NCBI GenBank assembly: GCA_035455185.1 | Contig: DATIFQ010000461.1 | Span: forward strand, 1 to 37,625 | DNA: 37,625 bases | Reading direction: 5' to 3' | Source: JAEHDI01 sp035455185 | Lineage (GTDB): Bacteria > Acidobacteriota > Terriglobia > Bryobacterales > Bryobacteraceae | Shown here: positions 33,429-37,625 of the stretch, in pieces | Position numbering within the stretch: position 1 is the stretch's first letter | Layout of the letters: each line of letters starts with the position of its first letter | Position numbers and translations under genes: made by a program | The notes under the pieces: generated by a model | Seen by the model: only the letters and a program-made list of their open reading frames with translations | Databases searched by the model: none | What the model was told of the DNA's origin: nothing

Positions 33429-34262
33429 ATGGATATCAAGCAAGCAGTGAAAGAGAGATACGGAAAAGCCGCCTTGCAGGTGACTGGCGGCGGCGCGCCC
33501 TGCTGCGGTGGGAATTCCTCCGGTGCGGGATGCGGTGACCCGATTACGTCGAACCTCTACGACGAAAAGCAGACAGGAGAGCTGCCGGAGACGGCTGTGT
33601 TGGCGTCCCTCGGATGCGGCAATCCGACGGCGCTCGCCCAATTGAACCCCGGCGAGACGGTCCTCGACCTCGGCTCCGGGGGCGGGATCGATGTGCTGCT
33701 TTCGGCGAAGCGCGTCGGACCGGCCGGAAAAGCTTACGGTCTCGACATGACCGACGAGATGCTCGCTCTTGCCCGGGAAAACCAGCGCAAGGCCGGTGTC
33801 ACGAATGTCGAGTTTCTCAAAGGGGAGATCGAGAACATCCCCCTGCCGGACGCGAGCGTCGACGTGATCATTTCGAATTGTGTCATCAATCTCTCGGCGG
33901 ACAAGGACCGCGTCCTGCGAGAGGCGTTTCGAGTGCTGAAGCCGGGAGGCCGTTTCGCCGTGTCGGACGTGGTGATGCGCGGGGAGGTGCCGTCCGCGGT
34001 GCGCCGCAACATCGAGCTGTGGGCGGGCTGTATCGCCGGAGCCCTCGAGGAGAACGAGTACCGGGCGAAACTGACCGCCGCCGGTTTCGGCGACGTCGCC
34101 GTCGAACCGACGCGCGTTTACCGGGTTGATGACGCCCGGGAGTTTCTCACGGCGTCGGGAATCGACGTGGAAGCAGCAGCCGCCGCCGTGGACGGCAAAT
34201 TCATGAGCGCATTCGTCCGCGCTGTGAAGCCGGCGGAGGCAGGCCGCGCAACGGCGCAATGA
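33429..34262 (+). CDS. arsM: Arsenite S-adenosylmethionine methyltransferase
   Basis: The 277-residue cytosolic protein methylates As(III) with SAM. The SAM fold shows LDLGSGGGIDVLL (79-91) and GLDMTDEML. The three Cys required for As(III) chemistry are present: Cys63 in SLGCGNP, Cys151 in ISNCVINLS and Cys201 in WAGCIAG. An N-terminal CC pair (25-26) and Cys35 precede them, as in many bacterial ArsM. The ATG at 33429 starts the usual DIKQAVKERYGK. The frame is open upstream only as a shadow of arsR2. Its stop overlaps the arsC ATG (ATGA), coupling translation. Methylation gives volatile or more easily lost arsenicals. Confidence 0.96.
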   Translation: MDIKQAVKERYGKAALQVTGGGAPCCGGNSSGAGCGDPITSNLYDEKQTGELPETAVLASLGCGNPTALAQLNPGETVLDLGSGGGIDVLLSAKRVGPAGKAYGLDMTDEMLALARENQRKAGVTNVEFLKGEIENIPLPDASVDVIISNCVINLSADKDRVLREAFRVLKPGGRFAVSDVVMRGEVPSAVRRNIELWAGCIAGALEENEYRAKLTAAGFGDVAVEPTRVYRVDDAREFLTASGIDVEAAAAAVDGKFMSAFVRAVKPAEAGRATAQ

Positions 34263-34678
34263 GTACGGCGAGAGTGCTGATTCTGTGTACTGGCAATTCC
34301 GCCCGAAGCCAGATGGCGGAGGGTCTCCTTCGTCATCTGGCCGGCGGCCGCTATGAGGTGTTTAGCGCCGGGACACACCCGAGTTTCGTCCGCACCGAGG
34401 CGATTGCCGCGATGCACGAACTGGGGATCGACATATCGGGCCATCGGTCAAAGTCCGTCGACGAGTTTCGATTGCAAGCCTTCGACTACGTGATTACCGT
34501 CTGCGACAACGCCAGGGAAAGCTGCCCGGTATTCCCCGGAAACGCGCGACGGATTCACTGGAGCTTCGAGGATCCGGCGGCGGCCGTCGGTGACCAGGCA
34601 GTGAGGTTGGAAGCGTTCCGGCGAATTCGCGACCAGATTGCGGATCGCCTCCGCGACTTCGTGCAGGCGGCCGCCTGA
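34259..34678 (+). CDS. arsC: Thioredoxin-coupled arsenate reductase
   Basis: The 139-residue protein is of the low-molecular-weight phosphatase type. It has the P-loop CTGNSARS (Cys10 to Arg16) and the redox Cys82 and Cys89 in TVCDNARESCP, exactly the three-cysteine relay of S. aureus ArsC. It reduces As(V) to As(III), which Acr3 exports or ArsM methylates. The ATG overlaps the arsM stop by four bases. Length is about 139, near family norm. No glutaredoxin-type ArsC is present in the window. Confidence 0.96.
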   Translation: MSTARVLILCTGNSARSQMAEGLLRHLAGGRYEVFSAGTHPSFVRTEAIAAMHELGIDISGHRSKSVDEFRLQAFDYVITVCDNARESCPVFPGNARRIHWSFEDPAAAVGDQAVRLEAFRRIRDQIADRLRDFVQAAA

Positions 34679-34735
34679 CGAATACTCACGTGACGTGCAA
34701 CGTTCTCCGGCATGTTGACATCTAAAGAGAAGATA

Positions 34736-35386
34736 ATGAAACGGAGGATCTATCTGCTGATGTCAAAACTTCTTCTGACTGCTCTGCTGGCCACGACCGC
34801 ACTCTTCGGTCAATATAAGCTCGAGTCCACCGGAGCGCCGCCCGACGAATTGGCGCCAGCCGTCAAGGAAGCTTTACAAGCGAGCGGAGCGAAAATCGTT
34901 GGAGCCGACGGATCCGCGCTCTGTGAGATCTGGTTCCGCAAGTCGCTCCCGTCTGGTCCCGCCTCTACCGAGCAAGGGGTGAGTCTGAAGACCGTCCCGC
35001 ACGGAGCAATGCTCGGTGTCATCCGCTTTCCCAAGCGCGGGCAGGACCGCCGCGGCTTGACGATTCCCGAGGGCGTCTACACACTTCGCTACAGCCTCTT
35101 TCCGCCGGACGGCAACCATCAGGGAGTCGCCGCACAGCGGGACTTCCTGCTGCTTGTCCCTGCTGCCGCGGATACTGATGTCAACTCGACGCCTTCGTTC
35201 AAGGAAGTCGTCGCGATGAGCGCCAAGACGACCGGTGGTTCGCATCCCGCAAGCCTGAGCCTGTGGAAAGACGAAGCCGGACACGAGCCGGGTCTGGCCC
35301 AGGAAGGTGAATCCGACTGGGTGCTGCACACCAAGATTGGTGACACAGCGGTCGGTCTGATTGTGGTCGGGGTTTTCCAGGGCTAG
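34736..35386 (+). CDS. Exported protein of unknown function downstream of arsC
   Basis: The 216-residue protein has a signal peptide (LLMSKLLLTALLATTALFGQ). The mature part is soluble with a mixed beta pattern (LCEIWFRKSLP, LTIPEGVYTLRYSLFPPDG, RDFLLLVPA, SDWVLHTKIGDTAVGLIVVGV) and no catalytic motif I recognise. One Cys is present, near residue 58. It lies 57 bases after arsC on the same strand, with no terminator between, so it may be part of the arsM-arsC transcript. The ATG at 34736 sits after AGAGAAG. An ATG at 34712 is also open. A terminator-like hairpin follows its stop. A link to arsenic is suggested only by position. Confidence 0.78.
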   Translation: MKRRIYLLMSKLLLTALLATTALFGQYKLESTGAPPDELAPAVKEALQASGAKIVGADGSALCEIWFRKSLPSGPASTEQGVSLKTVPHGAMLGVIRFPKRGQDRRGLTIPEGVYTLRYSLFPPDGNHQGVAAQRDFLLLVPAAADTDVNSTPSFKEVVAMSAKTTGGSHPASLSLWKDEAGHEPGLAQEGESDWVLHTKIGDTAVGLIVVGVFQG

Positions 35387-35395
35387 GGGATCTTG

Positions 35396-35425
35396 GCCGG
35401 GGACGAGCCTCGGTTCGTTCCCGGC
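35396..35425 (+). terminator. Hairpin ending the arsenic cluster
   Basis: GCCGGGGACGA (35396-35406) pairs with TCGTTCCCGGC (35415-35425) with one G-U pair and an 8-base loop. It lies 9 bases after the stop of the unknown exported protein and between convergent genes. It folds better on the plus strand, where the odd pair is G-U. No U-tract is seen. Confidence 0.6.
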
Positions 35426-35426
35426 G

Positions 35427-36317
35427 CTACGTCGTCGACAGCGCCGCCCGCATCTCGTTGAGGGCTTTCGTCAAACTCCCCACCTGCTCGCCAACCGGCA
35501 AGTACTCCATCGTGATGTACCCGCCATACCCGGCCTTCTGGATCGATTTATAGATATTTGCGTAGTTTAGCTCGCCTGTTCCGGGATCATTACGCCCGGG
35601 ATTGTCCGCGACGTGATAGACCGCGACGTAGGGCGCCGCTTCGACGGCTGTGCGGATGACGTTCCCCACTTGCACCTGCTCGTGATAGATGTCGAACAGC
35701 AGCCTGACGTTTTGGTTGTCGACCTCGCGAACGAGCTTCAGCCCTTCGGCGCAGGTGGTCAGGAAGAAGCCCTTGTGGTTGACCTTCGCGTTGAGTGGTT
35801 CGACGATCAGCGTGACGTTCGCCTTCGCCGCCAGTTCTCCCGCGCGCCGGGTCCCTTCGAGCAAACTGGCGTACTGTTCCTCCCTCGAACGGCCCGGGAT
35901 CTCGTCCCCGCTCATGAGAATAATCTGAGGGATTTCAAGCTTCTGCGCGAAAGTGATGGCTTGCCTGACGTCATTGAGAAAATTCTCACGCTGTGCCGGA
36001 TCCACCATCGAAACCGGCCGGTTCTTCCAGTTCGGCGTGGCGATGATCGTGTCCATGCCCAACCCGAATGACCGAGCCAGCTTCTTCACACGATCGACTT
36101 CCGTTTCGGACCAGTTGATGTGTTCGCCGACGAGTTCGACGGACTGGACGCCGGAGCGCGCGGCGGCCTCCATTTTTTCGTCAAAGGTCCCCTTGAGCGT
36201 CCAAAGCATCACCGAAGAGGTGATCTTCGCCTTTTTCGGCGGCGCCGTGGTCTGTCCCGAGGCCGTCCGGCCTGCCAGGGCCGCTCCGGAAGCGGCCACA
36301 AAGGTCCTGCGATCCAT
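35427..36317 (-). CDS. Tat-exported hydroxypyruvate-isomerase-like TIM-barrel protein
   Basis: The 296-residue protein starts with a twin-arginine-like signal (MDRRTFVAASGAALAG), so it is likely exported folded. The rest is the xylose isomerase-like TIM barrel in its hydroxypyruvate isomerase form: VELVGEHINW, VEPLNAKVNHKGFFL, LFDIYHEQVQVGN, HVADNPGRNDPGTGELNY and ITMEYLP, with Glu, Asp and His metal ligands. It may isomerise or epimerise a small sugar acid in the periplasm. The true substrate is unknown. A palindrome ATTCT-AG-AGAAT (36325-36336) lies just upstream of the ATG. It diverges from the trp gene and faces the arsenic cluster. Confidence 0.9.
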   Translation of the reverse strand: MDRRTFVAASGAALAGRTASGQTTAPPKKAKITSSVMLWTLKGTFDEKMEAAARSGVQSVELVGEHINWSETEVDRVKKLARSFGLGMDTIIATPNWKNRPVSMVDPAQRENFLNDVRQAITFAQKLEIPQIILMSGDEIPGRSREEQYASLLEGTRRAGELAAKANVTLIVEPLNAKVNHKGFFLTTCAEGLKLVREVDNQNVRLLFDIYHEQVQVGNVIRTAVEAAPYVAVYHVADNPGRNDPGTGELNYANIYKSIQKAGYGGYITMEYLPVGEQVGSLTKALNEMRAALSTT

Positions 36318-36360
36318 ACATGCTATTCTAGAGAATCATCAGCCATCCCCGGGGTTTCGC

Positions 36361-37625
36361 ATGCGCCAGTTGAGGTACACCACGCGGAGCGGCATCGATG
36401 TGGTCCGCACCGTCTCGCGAGTGCCCTTCCGCAAGGGTCTTGACCACCTTCTGCGCGAACTCGATTCATTCCGCGGCATTTATCTTTCTTCCGGCTACGA
36501 ATATCCCGGCCGCTATTCACGTTGGGACATCGCCTCGACGAGGCCGCCGCTGGAGATCGTGGCATATGGCCGGCGGATCGAGTTCCGGGCGCTGAACGTC
36601 CGCGGCGAAATCCTGACCCAGATGCTGTACCCGGCTCTTGCCGGCCACCCACACTGGGAGTCGCTGGAGCCTTGTGGGGGTTCTCTGGTAGGCCGGCTGA
36701 AACCGCTGCCCGAGTTGTTCCCGGAGGAGGAGCGCAGCAAGCAGCCCTCGGCTTTCTCGATCCTGCGGGCTCTGATCGAAGAATTTCGGAACGAAGAGGA
36801 CTCGCGCCTGGCGCTGATTGGCGCCTTCGGCTACGATTTGCTCTTCCAGTTCGACCCGATCCGGCTGCGGCTGCCGCGGAGCGGGCAAAAGGACCTCCAC
36901 CTGTTCCTTTGCGACGACATCTATTTCATGGATCGCAAGAAGGAGCAGATCGAACGTTACCAGTACGATTTCGAGAAGGACGGACTCTCCACACTGGCGC
37001 TCGATCATTCGGCGGAGCCGGTTTCCCCGCCTGGGCGATCATCGATTGAAGGCATCGCCTCCGATCACGCGCCGGAGGAGTACATGGCGAATGTCGAGAA
37101 GGTTCGCCAAGGCATGAAGCAGGGCGACTACTACGAGGTCGTGCTGCGCCAGACGTTCCGCGCGCCTTATGATGGCAGCCAGTCCGAGCTGTTCCGGCGC
37201 ATGCAGGAGACCAGCCCGAGCCCGTACGAGTTCTTTCTCCAGTTCGGCGATGAGCAACTGATCGGCGCGTCGCCTGAGATGTTCGTTCGGATCGAGGGGG
37301 ACCGCGTCGAGACTTGCCCAATCTCAGGCACCGCCCGAAGGACCGGCGATCCGATGCACGACGCCGACAGCATCCGGCAGTTGCTCAATTCCGCCAAGGA
37401 AGAATCTGAGCTGACGATGTGCACCGACGTGGATCGCAATGACAAGTCGCGGGTTTGTGCGCCGGGCTCGGTAAAAGTCATCGGCCGGAGGCTGATCGAA
37501 TCCTACGCCGGCGTTTTCCACACCGTCGATCATGTGGAAGGAATTCTTCAACCGGGCTACGACGCGCTGGATGCATTTCTCAGCCACATGTGGGCGGTTA
37601 CGGTCATCGGAGCTCCGAAGAAGGC
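36361..37625 (+). CDS. trpE: Anthranilate synthase component I, TrpE/TrpEG fusion clade, cut at the window end
   Basis: The frame is open from the ATG at 36361 to the last base: 421 codons plus two bases. The start RYTTRSGIDVVRTVSR and LSSGYEYPGRYSRWD match the TrpE clade, known from rhizobia and Legionella, that carries a fused C-terminal glutaminase (TrpEG). The chorismate-binding part shows GDYYEVVLRQTF, IGASPEMFVR, CPISGTARR, CTDVDRNDKSRVC and VIGAPKK, all as expected. It makes anthranilate for tryptophan synthesis. The glutaminase domain lies beyond the window, so the fusion is a prediction. A GGGG run about 7 bases before the ATG may serve as ribosome-binding site. It diverges from the isomerase-like gene. 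Confidence 0.93.
   Translation, partial: MRQLRYTTRSGIDVVRTVSRVPFRKGLDHLLRELDSFRGIYLSSGYEYPGRYSRWDIASTRPPLEIVAYGRRIEFRALNVRGEILTQMLYPALAGHPHWESLEPCGGSLVGRLKPLPELFPEEERSKQPSAFSILRALIEEFRNEEDSRLALIGAFGYDLLFQFDPIRLRLPRSGQKDLHLFLCDDIYFMDRKKEQIERYQYDFEKDGLSTLALDHSAEPVSPPGRSSIEGIASDHAPEEYMANVEKVRQGMKQGDYYEVVLRQTFRAPYDGSQSELFRRMQETSPSPYEFFLQFGDEQLIGASPEMFVRIEGDRVETCPISGTARRTGDPMHDADSIRQLLNSAKEESELTMCTDVDRNDKSRVCAPGSVKVIGRRLIESYAGVFHTVDHVEGILQPGYDALDAFLSHMWAVTVIGAPKK

Noticed and set aside
33162..34259. 365-residue minus-strand open frame opposite arsR2/arsM
   Set aside because: Antisense to two recognised genes with intact motifs.
34686..34693. Palindrome TCACGTGA between arsC and the next gene
   Set aside because: Eight-base palindromes are common, and there is no promoter nearby that it would control.
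34714..34719. TTGACA before the second unknown exported protein
   Set aside because: No acceptable -10 box at 16-18 bases, since the spacing runs into the coding start.

Overview
The window looks like chromosomal DNA of an acidobacterium, most likely near the Solibacter/Bryobacter group. The support is high GC, two tandem secreted von Willebrand-A proteins of the 'VWFA-related acidobacterial' type, a Tat-exported hydroxypyruvate-isomerase-like protein, and several secreted proteins without clear family. This placement is inferred from gene content. I saw no rRNA or tRNA genes, insertion sequences, prophage genes or CRISPR arrays. Coding density is very high and no gap exceeds 300 bases.

Layout. 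1-3.8 kb: the end of a coiled-coil protein, a type IV pilin/pseudopilin, then kdsB-pyrG (LPS Kdo activation and CTP synthesis) on the minus strand. 3.9-6.7 kb: two VWA proteins and an endonuclease/exonuclease/phosphatase-family protein. 6.7-10.3 kb: a strongly structured leader, then a DegT-type aminotransferase and a Gfo/Idh/MocA dehydrogenase. A GlmS/NagB-II-like SIS protein faces them across a perfect 16-bp hairpin. 10.4-14.1 kb: a secretin-like protein divergent from an AAA ATPase, then a YggX-like protein and a small unknown protein. 14.2-19.3 kb: a secreted alpha/beta hydrolase facing a minus-strand set of nitrilase-family, ROK-like and PIG-L-like genes, plausibly amide or amino-sugar metabolism. 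19.4-23.4 kb: an MFS transporter followed by an 888-residue acyl-activating enzyme-ACP-acyltransferase fusion, whose domain order is opposite to that of E. coli Aas.

23.4-28.4 kb: a minus-strand signalling operon made of an OmpR-type regulator, a receiver-only protein, an outer-membrane barrel, a cupredoxin-like exported protein and a sensor kinase. 28.4-35.4 kb: a complete arsenic island. arsR1-arsD-arsA-acr3 run on the minus strand. An unknown exported protein, then arsR2-arsM-arsC and a second unknown exported protein run on the plus strand. Arsenate would be reduced by ArsC. The arsenite is then pumped out by Acr3, methylated by ArsM, or handled by the ArsD/ArsA pair. The two ArsR proteins carry different cysteine arrangements, and each has its own promoter and dyad. 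35.4 kb to the end: an exported sugar-isomerase-like protein and the first 421 codons of a TrpE/TrpEG-type anthranilate synthase.

Regulation visible in the sequence includes two strong ars promoters with operators. Several genes have a -10 box so close to the start codon that their mRNAs are probably leaderless or nearly so (14240, 33031, perhaps 19328).
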